Of a DNA stretch of 64,000 nt, positions 7,998 to 16,596 are shown one piece after another. The position numbers and the translations under genes are program-made. Each line of letters begins with the position of its first letter. Positions within the stretch are counted from its first letter, which is position 1. Below the pieces are notes generated by a model. It saw nothing but the letters and a program-made list of their open reading frames with translations. It had not been told where the DNA came from and made no database searches. This DNA is from Sporofaciens musculi (GTDB taxonomy: Bacteria > Bacillota > Clostridia > Lachnospirales > Lachnospiraceae): positions 4,278,501 to 4,342,500 of the forward strand of contig NZ_WUQX01000001.1 of assembly GCF_009830285.1 (NCBI RefSeq). Reading direction: 5' to 3'.

Positions 7998-8879
7998 CCG
8001 CTTCTCAAAATTACCGACTACCGCGGAGCCTTCCGTGAGAATCATAAACGCATTGGGGTCTATACTATGTACAATATGTTTAATCTGGTTCACCTCGTAT
8101 TTTGATACCATAACGAACAGAATATACGAACGCATCTGTGTATAGGCTCCCTCTCCGTCCCAGGTAGTCACGCCTCGTCCGGTCTGCTCCATAATCGCCT
8201 TAGATATCCCCACCTTCTTGGTAAATATCATCACACTCGTATTAATATTCTGAATATGCACCTTGTCAACCGTCAGTGCAAAGACAGTGGCATAGATTAA
8301 GGAATATACCACAATTTCAATGTCGAACATAAAGAGACAGATTCCATATACCACCAGATTCAACAGGATATTGACCTGTCCCACGCTGATATTCCGGTAT
8401 TTCTTCGCACAGCAGACACCAATAATGTCAGGGCCACCTGCCGTCCCCCTCCCTCTAAGAATCATACCGCTTCCAGCGCCTGCAATGATTCCGCCAATGA
8501 TACAGGCTGTCAGATAGTCTTCAATAATCGGTGTCAGCGGCACAGGAACCAGTACCAGAAAGATACTGATTACAGTCGTACCAAACAAGGACTTCATCAA
8601 AAATCCCTTTCCCATTACCCGAAATCCCATGATAAACAAGGGCACGTTTAAAATATAGTATATGGCGCCCGCAATATCCATCCCCGGCGGCATCTGCACA
8701 TGAAGCACGCTGACCAGGAATGTACGAATCAACTGGGCGATACCCATAAAACCTCCGTTATACAGGTCAAGCGGTGTAATCAGCATATTCAGACCGATTG
8801 CATAAGTCAGACATCCGAGCACGATATACCCATTCTGTATCAGACTTTCCTTCTTCTTACCATTCAATTTCTCCAACAT
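7992..8879 (-). CDS. YitT family membrane protein (DUF161 + DUF2179)
   Basis: This 295-residue protein has five to six N-terminal membrane segments (DUF161, about residues 15-200) and a cytoplasmic DUF2179 domain at the C-terminus (about 215-290, with GRGVTTWDGEGAYT). This is the usual layout of YitT/YvjA/YqfU proteins in Firmicutes, whose transport or signalling role is unknown. The ATG at 8879 was chosen because AAAGGA precedes it and the protein then starts just before the first membrane segment. Motifs PLDLYNGGFMGIAQL and GRGTAGGPDIIG are conserved in the family. Confidence 0.85.
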   Translation of the reverse strand: MLEKLNGKKKESLIQNGYIVLGCLTYAIGLNMLITPLDLYNGGFMGIAQLIRTFLVSVLHVQMPPGMDIAGAIYYILNVPLFIMGFRVMGKGFLMKSLFGTTVISIFLVLVPVPLTPIIEDYLTACIIGGIIAGAGSGMILRGRGTAGGPDIIGVCCAKKYRNISVGQVNILLNLVVYGICLFMFDIEIVVYSLIYATVFALTVDKVHIQNINTSVMIFTKKVGISKAIMEQTGRGVTTWDGEGAYTQMRSYILFVMVSKYEVNQIKHIVHSIDPNAFMILTEGSAVVGNFEKRL

Positions 8880-9036
8880 AATTCCTTTGTCCCTCTCTTT
8901 TCTTTCGCATCCCCCGAAAATCGTTGAAACAAACAACCTTACCTCATCCTTTGTCTCTGTTCATTCCAACCCCTTTATCTTCGTTCATTCTAGCATCCAT
9001 GAAGAAATTTTACAACTGTAATTCATGGAGAAAATT

Positions 9037-9834
9037 CTATTGGCGTTCCACACGAAACTGCAGTTCTGTAATATGCTCGTCCACTCTCGCAGACACATGG
9101 ATATCCACCCACAGAAGCTCATACACATCACTTGCCATCCGGTATCCCTTCTCCTTGGCGTAATTAAGAAGCTTCGGCAGAAAATAATAATTCTGCCCGC
9201 AATCTCCGCGATAACTGAGGGTCAGATAATCCCCTCCCTGGATCACCGTATCCCCCTCCTCATCAATCATAAACACACCAGAATATTCTCTGCACCGGCT
9301 GTTTCTCGCACTTTCTTTTGGAATAACAGAGCCAATCCGGTTACTCCCTATAATATACAATGTTTCTGGATTCTTATTCAAAAGCTGTTTGATGAGCACA
9401 TCCATCTCCTCATCCTGGCGGTATCCCTCATCAATATAATGGCAGCGACGAAGCCCTAGCCTTCGCAGCCTTACTTTTCCCATCTCCTGCTCGTCGCACT
9501 CTGACAACATCCGGATACGCTCATTTACATTTTTCTTAAGAAGCCTTAACTTCTCCTGCTTTTCCTGAATCATACGCAGCTCCTCCTCCAAAAGCATTCT
9601 GGTGGTGCTTACTGTATGGTCCTTAAGATAGACTCCAATCTGTTCCATAGAAAATCCCAGTTCTCTAAGCTCTCTTATCACATTCAGCCGCCAGATATCC
9701 TCTGTACGGTAAAGACGATACTGATTCTCCCCCCGCTTTGGGCTTAAAATACCGATCTTCTCATAATATCGAAGGGAGTCTGTACCGATATGGTACATTT
9801 TTGAAATCTCTCCTATTCTAAAATATTTGCTCAT
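9037..9834 (-). CDS. MerR family transcriptional regulator with C-terminal effector domain
   Basis: This 265-residue regulator has an N-terminal MerR winged helix (residues 4-72, with RIGEISKMYHIGTDSLRYYEKIG), a long coiled-coil linker (about 78-118) and a C-terminal GyrI-like/BmrR-like ligand pocket (about 150-265). Such proteins twist overlong promoters to activate multidrug pumps when drugs bind. It is divergent from a MATE pump gene, and the intergenic region carries a matching MerR operator. Autoregulation is likely because the operator lies 67 bases upstream of its own start. The inducing compound is unknown. Confidence 0.9.
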   Translation of the reverse strand: MSKYFRIGEISKMYHIGTDSLRYYEKIGILSPKRGENQYRLYRTEDIWRLNVIRELRELGFSMEQIGVYLKDHTVSTTRMLLEEELRMIQEKQEKLRLLKKNVNERIRMLSECDEQEMGKVRLRRLGLRRCHYIDEGYRQDEEMDVLIKQLLNKNPETLYIIGSNRIGSVIPKESARNSRCREYSGVFMIDEEGDTVIQGGDYLTLSYRGDCGQNYYFLPKLLNYAKEKGYRMASDVYELLWVDIHVSARVDEHITELQFRVERQ

Positions 9835-9897
9835 TTTCTACCTGCTCTCCTGTCTGCATCTCTAAAAATCAACCCTCACAAATTTTTAATATTTCTC

Positions 9898-9928
9898 TTG
9901 ACCTTAGTATTATACTAAGGTTTAGAAT
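9898..9928 (+). promoter_or_regulatory. MerR-type promoter and operator of the MATE pump gene
   Basis: The promoter has -35 TTGACC (9898-9903), a 19-base spacer and -10 TAGAAT (9923-9928). The spacer region carries a perfect palindrome, ACCTTAGTA-TTA-TACTAAGGT (9901-9921). An overlong 19-bp spacer filled by a palindrome is the hallmark of MerR-activated promoters. It is 38 bases from the MATE start codon. Confidence 0.92.
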
Positions 9929-9965
9929 ATAAGGCAATAAGTTAGATTTTACAGGAGGTTTTATC

Positions 9966-11300
9966 ATGAAATTAGAAGGAAAATCCTTGAAGCATGATTT
10001 CTTTCGCTTTATTATCCCATCGCTCATAGCCCAGTGGGTCTATGCCCTCTATACAATGATTGACGGACTCTTTGTCGCCAGAGGCGTGTCAGAGCTTGCT
10101 CTGTCCGGCGTCAATATCGCAATGCCCTTTGTGACCCTTTTATTCTCCGTGGCTCTGATGTTTGCCGTCGGCTCCTCCACCGTCATCGCAATCCTCCTTG
10201 GAGAAAAGCAGGAGCAGAAGGCAAAAGAGGTGTTTACTCAGAATATCATCACCATAATCCTTGTGTCAATACTGGTTACTGCCGCCGTCCTCTGGAAATC
10301 CGAAGAAATCGCCGCTTTCCTTGGCGCGACAGAGCTAACCTCCGGATACGTAAAGACCTACATCACCACTATTGCCTGCTTCAGCGTCTTTTTTATCTGC
10401 TCATATTCTCTGGAGGTGCTGATTAAGACAGACGGGTATCCCATGAAAGCCACTGTTATCGTCACGGCCGGCGCTGTTTTAAACTGTATTCTGGACTATA
10501 TCTTTGTAATCCTCCTCCATAAAGGAGTCTGGGGCGCGGCATTTGCAACAGGGTTATCCCAGTTGATTGTGGTGCTTCTGTATCTGACCCATTTTTGCAG
10601 TAAAAAGACGCATATGAAGCTTACTCGATTTTCCCCATCCCTGTCCCTTGCCTGGCGGACCGTGAAGATTGGGCTGTCCTCCGGAATCACAGAATTTTCC
10701 GCAGGAATCGTCATCTTCCTTTTTAATCATGCGATTCTGGCATACCTGAACGAAGAATATATTGTCAGTTATACCATTGTTACCTATGTAAGCACCATTA
10801 TCGTCATGTCCATGGCCGGCATTGCCCAGGGCATACAGCCGTTGGTCAGCTACTACTACGGCAGACGGCTTCCAGAGAAGTACCACCTTCTTCTCAAATA
10901 TGCGCTCTGCTTCGGCGTTGTATTTTCCATTGCCTCATTTGTGATATCCAGATTGATTGCGTCTCCCTTAGTCAGCCTGTTTATCTCACCTGAGCTTTCA
11001 GAATTACGCAGGGAATCCGTGAGAGTTTTTTATACCTTCTCTTACTCCTTCCTGCTCTGCGGCGTCAACATTATCATAGGAGGTTTCTTTACGGCAATCG
11101 AGTATCCCAAGTCTGCCATGGCCATTTGTCTTGGCAGGGGATTCCTCTTTGTGGCCTTAAGCCTCAAGATTTTGACGTCTTTCTTTGGCGGAAACGGAAT
11201 CTGGTGGGCGTCAGCGGTGGCAGAAGGATTGTGTCTGCTGCTTACGCTCATGCTATTCCTGCACTATAAACGCAGATGTCTGTTACAGATGCCGACATAA
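9966..11300 (+). CDS. MATE family multidrug efflux pump
   Basis: This 444-residue inner-membrane protein has twelve predicted membrane segments in two bundles, typical of NorM/DinF-like sodium- or proton-driven drug exporters. Seen: the early IIPSLIAQWVYALYTMIDGLFV stretch of helix 1-2 (partial family match) and GIAQGIQPLVSYYYG in the second half, a conserved MATE block. AGGAGG precedes the ATG by seven bases. The divergent MerR regulator and its operator indicate drug-inducible expression. The substrate range is not predictable from sequence. Confidence 0.92.
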   Translation: MKLEGKSLKHDFFRFIIPSLIAQWVYALYTMIDGLFVARGVSELALSGVNIAMPFVTLLFSVALMFAVGSSTVIAILLGEKQEQKAKEVFTQNIITIILVSILVTAAVLWKSEEIAAFLGATELTSGYVKTYITTIACFSVFFICSYSLEVLIKTDGYPMKATVIVTAGAVLNCILDYIFVILLHKGVWGAAFATGLSQLIVVLLYLTHFCSKKTHMKLTRFSPSLSLAWRTVKIGLSSGITEFSAGIVIFLFNHAILAYLNEEYIVSYTIVTYVSTIIVMSMAGIAQGIQPLVSYYYGRRLPEKYHLLLKYALCFGVVFSIASFVISRLIASPLVSLFISPELSELRRESVRVFYTFSYSFLLCGVNIIIGGFFTAIEYPKSAMAICLGRGFLFVALSLKILTSFFGGNGIWWASAVAEGLCLLLTLMLFLHYKRRCLLQMPT

Positions 11301-11315
11301 TTTGACCAAATCACC

Positions 11316-11344
11316 TTGACGAAAGCTTCCTGCCATTCTATAAT
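11316..11344 (+). promoter_or_regulatory. Consensus sigma-A promoter of the riboswitch transcript
   Basis: TTGACG (11316-11321), exactly 17 bases, then a perfect TATAAT (11339-11344). Transcription should start near 11351, just ahead of the P1 stem of the purine riboswitch. Confidence 0.88.
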
Positions 11345-11358
11345 GAAGGACAGTGAAA

Positions 11359-11423
11359 AGCTTGTATAAGTTCATGATTGGATGAGCGTGTCTACCAACT
11401 GCCGTAACAGTTGACTACAAGTT
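11359..11423 (+). promoter_or_regulatory. Purine riboswitch aptamer, guanine-type (C at position 74)
   Basis: The three-way junction is complete. P1 pairs CTTGTA (11361-11366) with TACAAG (11416-11421), plus two further pairs. The TATAAG entry is present. P2 pairs GTTCAT (11370-11375) with ATGAGC (11382-11387) around loop GATTGG. J2/3 is GTGTCTACC. P3 pairs AACTG (11397-11401) with CAGTT (11408-11412) around CCGTAA. J3/1 is GAC. The base equivalent to C74 of the xpt aptamer is C11415, which pairs with guanine or hypoxanthine rather than adenine. Both kissing loops are one base shorter than the common form. The RNA precedes a COG2509 flavoprotein. Confidence 0.9.
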
Positions 11424-11464
11424 CTGGGATAAGGAACTTATAGTTGTATTGTTATGGCTTTTTT
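11401..11464 (+). terminator. Riboswitch expression-platform terminator overlapping the aptamer
   Basis: Bases 11401-11411 pair with 11448-11458 in eleven consecutive pairs, and 11414-11424 pair with 11434-11444 with one mismatch. The resulting hairpin is followed by TTTTTT (11459-11464). Its 5' arm consumes the P3 loop and 3' strand, J3/1 and the 3' strand of P1. Terminator and ligand-bound aptamer therefore exclude each other directly, without a separate antiterminator. This geometry predicts that ligand turns expression on. Confidence 0.85.
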
Positions 11465-11482
11465 GGAAAGGAGTAATAGAAT

Positions 11483-12853
11483 ATGAATTATGACGTAATT
11501 ATCGTAGGGGCAGGTCCCGGCGGAATCTTCTCAGCATACGAACTAATGCAGAGGAACAGCCAGCTGAAAATCGCTGTCTTTGAGGCCGGAGTCCCGCTAA
11601 AGGACAGGCATTGCCCCATCGACGGCAAGAAAGTAAAATCCTGCATCAAATGTAAAACCTGTGCCATTATGAACGGCTTTGGCGGCGCAGGTGCATTTTC
11701 AGACGGAAAATACAATATCACTAATGATTTTGGTGGAACCCTTTTTGAATACATCGGCAAGGAGCAGGCCCTTGAGCTGATGCGCTATGTGGATGATATC
11801 AATACCAGCCACGGCGGGGAGAATACACGAATGTACTCCACAGCGGGGACCCAGTTTAAGAAGGTTTGTCTCCAGAACAAGCTGAAGCTATTGGATGCCT
11901 CTGTCCGCCATCTGGGAACAGACATTAACTATATCGTGCTGGAGCAATTATACAACGAACTGAAGGACAAAGTAGAGTTTCATTTCCATACTACAATAGA
12001 CAGCCTGGAATGTTTAGACGACGGTTACCGCGTCCACTACAACGGGCAATCTGCCGACTGTAAAAAATGTATTGTGTCAGTAGGCAGAAGTGGAAGCAAG
12101 TGGATGGAGACGATCTGCAAAGACCTTGATATTCCTACCAAGTCCAATCGTGTGGATATCGGCGTCCGTGTAGAGCTTCCGGCGGTTATCTTCTCCCATC
12201 TGACCGATGAACTCTATGAGAGTAAGATTGTGTACCGCACCGAGAAGTTCGAGGACAATGTCCGGACCTTCTGCATGAATCCCTACGGCATCGTGGTAAA
12301 TGAGAATACCAACGGTATTGTCACCGTAAACGGCCACAGCTATGAGGGTACAGAGCATCAGACCGAGAACACTAATTTCGCCCTTTTGGTAGCAAAGCAT
12401 TTCTCCGAGCCCTTTAAGGACAGCAACGGCTACGGAGAGAGCATTGCCAGACTCTCCAACATGCTTGGGGGCGGCGTTATTGTCCAGCGGTTCGGCGACC
12501 TGGTGAGGGGAAGGCGAAGCACCGCGGGAAGAATCCGCGAGGGGTTAGTGACACCTACCCTTGCTGCAACGCCTGGGGATTTAAGCTTAGTGCTTCCCAA
12601 AAGAATTTTAGATGGTATCATGGAGATGATTTATGCCTTGGATAAAATTGCGCCTGGTACTGCCAACGATGATACTCTGCTCTATGGCGTGGAGGTTAAA
12701 TTCTACAACATGGAGGTAGAGCTTGATGAGAATCTGGAAAGCAAATACCGCGGGCTCTACATTATAGGCGATGGAAGCGGGGTTACCCATTCCCTCTCTC
12801 ATGCTTCGGCTAGCGGAGTTTATGTAGCTCGCCACATTGCTGAAAATATGTAA
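11483..12853 (+). CDS. FAD-dependent dehydrogenase, COG2509 family, under a purine riboswitch
   Basis: This 456-residue flavoprotein of unknown reaction has the N-terminal dinucleotide-binding GAGPGGIFSAYEL (residues 8-20), a cysteine cluster CIKCKTC (residues 54-60) followed by GFGGAGAFSDGK, and the C-terminal FAD motif YIIGDGSGVTHSLSHA. These mark it as the widespread but uncharacterised COG2509 NAD(FAD)-utilising dehydrogenases. GGAAAGGAG lies about 11 bases before the ATG. A dedicated promoter, guanine-type riboswitch and terminator make it a one-gene unit. Control by a purine suggests a role in purine or flavin (GTP-derived) metabolism, but this is inference. Confidence 0.85.
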   Translation: MNYDVIIVGAGPGGIFSAYELMQRNSQLKIAVFEAGVPLKDRHCPIDGKKVKSCIKCKTCAIMNGFGGAGAFSDGKYNITNDFGGTLFEYIGKEQALELMRYVDDINTSHGGENTRMYSTAGTQFKKVCLQNKLKLLDASVRHLGTDINYIVLEQLYNELKDKVEFHFHTTIDSLECLDDGYRVHYNGQSADCKKCIVSVGRSGSKWMETICKDLDIPTKSNRVDIGVRVELPAVIFSHLTDELYESKIVYRTEKFEDNVRTFCMNPYGIVVNENTNGIVTVNGHSYEGTEHQTENTNFALLVAKHFSEPFKDSNGYGESIARLSNMLGGGVIVQRFGDLVRGRRSTAGRIREGLVTPTLAATPGDLSLVLPKRILDGIMEMIYALDKIAPGTANDDTLLYGVEVKFYNMEVELDENLESKYRGLYIIGDGSGVTHSLSHASASGVYVARHIAENM

Positions 12854-12878
12854 TTCCAGAGTATCGGAGTACCCTTGG

Positions 12879-12916
12879 CTGCCGCATCTTAAGTATCAGT
12901 ATGCGGCAGTCTTTTC
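12879..12916 (+). terminator. Intrinsic terminator of the COG2509 gene
   Basis: The perfect 9-bp stem CTGCCGCAT (12879-12887) / ATGCGGCAG (12901-12909) is followed by TCTTTTC. It sits 25 bases after the flavoprotein stop and before the convergent modC end. Confidence 0.85.
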
Positions 12917-12926
12917 ATATCATTTT

Positions 12927-13976
12927 CTATTTTAAAAACAGCAGCCTTTCTTCTGGAAGCTTAAGATAATCCGGCATCCCTCTTTCTTTAAGCTCCGTCC
13001 ACTTTTCTCTCTTAACAGACCAACAGACGGACTCCCCCGTCCCATGCTCTGGACGCAGATGATACTGCCTCTCAAAATGTAACTCCGTTATACTTTTCTC
13101 CTGCACCTTCATACAGTTTTTCTGACCTTCTCCCCACACTGGAACTAACTCGTGAGCGTGAACCCCAACATACGCCGTATCCTGTGGAATCCTCCTGTCC
13201 GTATGCAGAACAATGCCGAAATCCACCGCCTCCAGTTGATACGGACTTAGAAGCTTGGCTTTTGAAATATTCTTACATCCAGTCAGCCTTGCCGCCTCCA
13301 GCTTCACAGGATTGTCAAAAATCTCCCGACACTTTCCGAATATCGCCGTTCTTCCCTTCTCCATCACAAGCAGCTCGTCGCTGAAGCGATAGATTTCATC
13401 CCTGTCATGGGAAACCATAATCACCGTTCCCTCGTACCCTCTCAGCATCTCCAACAATTCCTGCTGTAATCTTTCGCGTAGGAATAAATCAAGAGCCCCG
13501 TATGGCTCGTCCAGCAGAAGCACCTCCGGCTCATACGCCATAATCCTGGCAAGGGCCGTCCTCTGCTGCTGTCCGCCGGAGAGCTCGTAAGGCATTCTTT
13601 TTTCAAGCCCTGTAAGGCCAAACCGTTCCACCATCTCCCTTACTTTCTTCTGCTTTTCCTCCCTCCTTCCCCTTAACCCTGCGGCAATGTTCTGCTCAAC
13701 GGTCATCGTGGGAAATAAGGCATAATTCTGAAAAAGATAGCCAACCTTTCTCTGCTGGGGTCTGATATTAATTCTATTTACCGAGTCAAACAATACCCTG
13801 TCCCCAATCCGGATTCTCCCCTCCTTAGGCGTCTCAATGCCGGCAAGCATTTTCAGCGTCATGCTTTTCCCACATCCAGAAGCCCCAAGGATTCCAATTC
13901 GTCCTGAACTGCCCTCCAGCCGAAGCTCTATGGAAAAATCCTCTAATTTCTTCTTAATATCTATATATATTGCCAT
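12927..13976 (-). CDS. modC: Molybdate ABC transporter ATP-binding protein
   Basis: This 349-residue ABC ATPase powers molybdate (or tungstate) import with modA and modB. Walker A is GASGCGKS (residues 30-37), followed by the Q-loop LFQNYALFP, signature LSGGQQQR and Walker B VLLLDEP with the His switch VSHDRDE. The C-terminal region beyond residue 235 is longer than in a minimal ATPase and resembles a degenerate regulatory (TOBE-like) domain. It is the last gene of the leftward molybdenum block, 17 bases after modB. Mo versus W specificity cannot be told. Confidence 0.92.
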   Translation of the reverse strand: MAIYIDIKKKLEDFSIELRLEGSSGRIGILGASGCGKSMTLKMLAGIETPKEGRIRIGDRVLFDSVNRINIRPQQRKVGYLFQNYALFPTMTVEQNIAAGLRGRREEKQKKVREMVERFGLTGLEKRMPYELSGGQQQRTALARIMAYEPEVLLLDEPYGALDLFLRERLQQELLEMLRGYEGTVIMVSHDRDEIYRFSDELLVMEKGRTAIFGKCREIFDNPVKLEAARLTGCKNISKAKLLSPYQLEAVDFGIVLHTDRRIPQDTAYVGVHAHELVPVWGEGQKNCMKVQEKSITELHFERQYHLRPEHGTGESVCWSVKREKWTELKERGMPDYLKLPEERLLFLK

Positions 13977-13993
13977 TTTCTACTCCTAAAAAC

Positions 13994-14692
13994 CTACCAG
14001 CGGTTCAAATGCTTTGTCCCCCTTCCTGCCGCAAGATTCATCAGAAGCAAGACAATAAATGCAATCACCAGGACAACCGCCACCCACACTCCTGCTGCCA
14101 GGTAGTCGCCGTCCTGAATCACCATGGCAATTTTCTGGGCAATCGTTCCCGTCTTTCCTGGAATATTTCCCGCTAACATTGAAGAAGCCCCGTATTCTCC
14201 CAATGCGCGGGCAAACGTCAGTATCGTCCCTGAAGCGATTCCCGGCCAGGCCGCGGGAACCGTCACCCTCCAAAAAATCTTAGCCTCAGACATACCTAAG
14301 GTCCGCCCTGCATAAATCAGGTTCACATCCACCTGCTCGAAAGCTGCCCTGGCATTTCTATACATCAGTGGAAACGCGATCACAGACGCCGCAATGACAC
14401 ACCCAAGCCATGACTGCACCACCTTTACGTCAAAATTTTCATACAGAAGGCTTCCAAAAGGACGCCTTCTGCTAAATAACAGCAATAGGAAGAAGCCTGC
14501 GGCCGTAGGAGGCAGAACCAAAGGCAGCGATAGTATTCCGTCCGCCAACGCTTTCCTCCCCGACGGCAGCCTCATCACCCTTTCCGCCGCCAACAGACCG
14601 AGGAAAAAACATACAACCGTGGCCGCTACACCCGTTTTTAAGGAAACATAGAGGGGACTCCAATCCAAATTTTTTAAAATGTCAATTATCAT
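13994..14692 (-). CDS. modB: Molybdate ABC transporter permease
   Basis: This 232-residue permease has five to six membrane segments. The loop that docks on the ATPase carries the EAA-like pattern ARTLGMSEAKIFWRVTVPAAWPGI (motif start near residue 145), and REAL-type FARALGEYGAS follows, both characteristic of ModB/CysT permeases. Its ATG starts immediately after the modA stop (TAG-ATG, zero spacing), so translation is coupled. It works with ModA and ModC to import molybdate at the cytoplasmic membrane. Confidence 0.92.
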   Translation of the reverse strand: MIIDILKNLDWSPLYVSLKTGVAATVVCFFLGLLAAERVMRLPSGRKALADGILSLPLVLPPTAAGFFLLLLFSRRRPFGSLLYENFDVKVVQSWLGCVIAASVIAFPLMYRNARAAFEQVDVNLIYAGRTLGMSEAKIFWRVTVPAAWPGIASGTILTFARALGEYGASSMLAGNIPGKTGTIAQKIAMVIQDGDYLAAGVWVAVVLVIAFIVLLLMNLAAGRGTKHLNRW

Positions 14693-15544
14693 CTATTCCA
14701 CTTCCGTATCAAAATAATATGCCTCAAACACAGCCTTTGCCTTATCTGAGAGTATAAACTTCAGGAAATCATCGGCCGCGGCGTTCTGTGCCTCGTCTGC
14801 TTCTTCATTTACCACTCTTGCAGCGGGATAGAGCACATCTCCCGTCAAATCATAGCTTACGGCTTCCAGAATCGTAAGCCTGTCCTCATATCCATATGTA
14901 TCTGAATAATATGTGGTTCCCACCTCACAGGAGCCCTCGATTACGGCGGTCAGCACCTTGCTTACACTGTCCTGCTCGCTGACTGGTACGCCCCCAAGGG
15001 CATATGAGATTTCCTCCGTGGTAATATCGGAAACATCTTCCACTTTATATAAAGTCCCAAGGTTCATCAGCGCCTGTCTCGTATACTGCCCCGCAGGAAC
15101 GCCGCCTCCAGCCAACGCAACACTTTCGGCATCTGGTAAAGAATCAATTCCCTTCACCCGTGTACCGCTGTCCTTCCTTGTTACCACCACTAACTGGTTA
15201 TTCACTACATTGGCCCGTGTTCTTTTTTGGGCAAGTCCTTCCTTCTCAAGCTCATCTATCTGCTTTGGGGCTGCTGAAAAGAAGATATCACATTCATAGC
15301 CCTCCTTAATCTGTGTGAGAAGCGTCCCTGAGCTGTCTGTATTGTATGTAATCTTTACCTCTGGGTGAGCCGTATGATATATATCCCCAAGCTCGGTCAT
15401 TACCCTTTCAAGGCTTGCGGCAATAAACACCTGTATCTCCGTTTCATATGTTTTTTTCTTATTCATCGTGCTGTGTCCTGCACAGCCGGATAACGCGGAC
15501 AGTAAGAGCATTACAAGAGCCGCTGTCAGAATTCTTCTTTTCAA
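14693..15544 (-). CDS. modA: Molybdate-binding lipoprotein
   Basis: This 283-residue solute-binding protein is anchored outside the membrane by a lipobox, LSALSGC (Cys21), after a short hydrophobic signal. It captures the oxyanion and delivers it to ModB. Motifs include IFIAASLERVMTEL and NTDSSGTLLTQIKEGYECDIFFSA (opening of the oxyanion pocket), typical of ModA. The preferred start is a TTG at 15544, because GGGAGG lies seven bases upstream and this gives a standard lipoprotein signal. A GTG at 15559 would place the ribosome site inside the gene. The gene opens the modABC segment of the molybdenum block. Confidence 0.9.
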   Translation of the reverse strand: MKRRILTAALVMLLLSALSGCAGHSTMNKKKTYETEIQVFIAASLERVMTELGDIYHTAHPEVKITYNTDSSGTLLTQIKEGYECDIFFSAAPKQIDELEKEGLAQKRTRANVVNNQLVVVTRKDSGTRVKGIDSLPDAESVALAGGGVPAGQYTRQALMNLGTLYKVEDVSDITTEEISYALGGVPVSEQDSVSKVLTAVIEGSCEVGTTYYSDTYGYEDRLTILEAVSYDLTGDVLYPAARVVNEEADEAQNAAADDFLKFILSDKAKAVFEAYYFDTEVE

Positions 15545-15608
15545 ACCTTTTCCTCCCACTATTTAGCATCACCGCAGAAAGCTACTTGGGAATGCTTCCC
15601 ACCTTGCC

Positions 15609-16544
15609 CTATGCTCCCCCGCACTCTCCCTCAGTTCCCCTGAGAATTCCAAGTCCATGGCCCAGTGACGGCAAAATATACTCTAAACCTTCCCGAACCG
15701 CTTTTGGGCTTCCTGCAAGGTTGACGATTAATGTTTTCTTTCGTATCCCCGATACCGCGCGGCTTAACATTGCCCTATCCGTGATTGTAAGTGAATGTAT
15801 ACGAATTGCGTCCGCAATACCCATTGCCATCCGGTCACAGACCGCCTCCGTAGCCTCCGGCGTTACGTCCCGCTGGGAAAATCCCGTCCCCCCTGTGGTG
15901 AAGATTACACTGACCTGCCGCCTGTCTGCCAGACGAATCAGTTCTTTTTTAAGCCTGTCCTCTCCGTCCGGAAGAAGAAGGGCCTCCACCACCTCATATC
16001 CTGCCCCCTTTAGCATCTCGCAGGCCGCCGGCGTGCTCAAATCCTTTCGTTCTCCTGCATAGCACTTATCGCTTAACGTAATAACGGCTGCAGTAAAAGG
16101 CTTCTTCACATCAAAAGGAAGCCTTGTGATTTCATCCCCTGGATGAATCTCCCCGCCTTTTACCACCCTGGCAAATACACCCTCCCTTGGCATGATACAG
16201 TCTCCCATGGCTTGATGTATGGCACAATGGCTGTGACATTCCTTGCCAAGCTGGGTCAGTTCTACTAAAGCCTCCCCAAGCTGCAAACAGGTTCCCACCG
16301 GAATGTCCGAAAGGTCAAAGCCTTCTACCACCAAATTCTCTCCAAATGCACCGTAATCCACCCTGGCGCCTCTTGCCTTAAATTCTTCAATCTTCTCCAA
16401 CGCCAGAAGGCTTACCTGGCGGTGCCAGGCTCCTGCATGGGCGTCTCCTTCGATTCCCCAACCCGCCCGAAGGACGGCGACTGGAGCCTCTGTTTTCTGT
16501 GTTCCTTTTTTCTTACTTGTACATATGGCCACGATTCTTCCCAT
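15609..16544 (-). CDS. MOSC domain - MogA/MoaB-like molybdopterin adenylyltransferase fusion
   Basis: This 311-residue protein joins two domains. Residues 1-145 are a MOSC domain (AGWGIEGDAHAGAWHRQVSLL, FGENLVVEGFDL, and the conserved Cys region GKECHSHCAI). Residues about 150-311 are a MogA/MoaB/MoeA-type molybdopterin-binding domain (VITLSDKCYAGERKDLS, IFTTGGTGFSQRDVTPEAT, LAGSPKAVREGLEYILPSLGH core). The second half should adenylylate molybdopterin before Mo insertion. MOSC domains bind or transfer pterin-linked sulfur. The fusion occurs in several Clostridia. It lies between moaA and modA in the molybdenum block. Confidence 0.9.
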   Translation of the reverse strand: MGRIVAICTSKKKGTQKTEAPVAVLRAGWGIEGDAHAGAWHRQVSLLALEKIEEFKARGARVDYGAFGENLVVEGFDLSDIPVGTCLQLGEALVELTQLGKECHSHCAIHQAMGDCIMPREGVFARVVKGGEIHPGDEITRLPFDVKKPFTAAVITLSDKCYAGERKDLSTPAACEMLKGAGYEVVEALLLPDGEDRLKKELIRLADRRQVSVIFTTGGTGFSQRDVTPEATEAVCDRMAMGIADAIRIHSLTITDRAMLSRAVSGIRKKTLIVNLAGSPKAVREGLEYILPSLGHGLGILRGTEGECGGA

Positions 16545-16596
16545 ATGCCCCTCAACCTCCCTATCTACATTTCTTTACCGTTACTCCTCTCACCTG

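Noticed and set aside
11316..11464. Adenine reading of the purine riboswitch
   Set aside because: The specificity base is C (GAC before P1), not T, so guanine-type is favoured even though the ON layout resembles the adenine pbuE switch.
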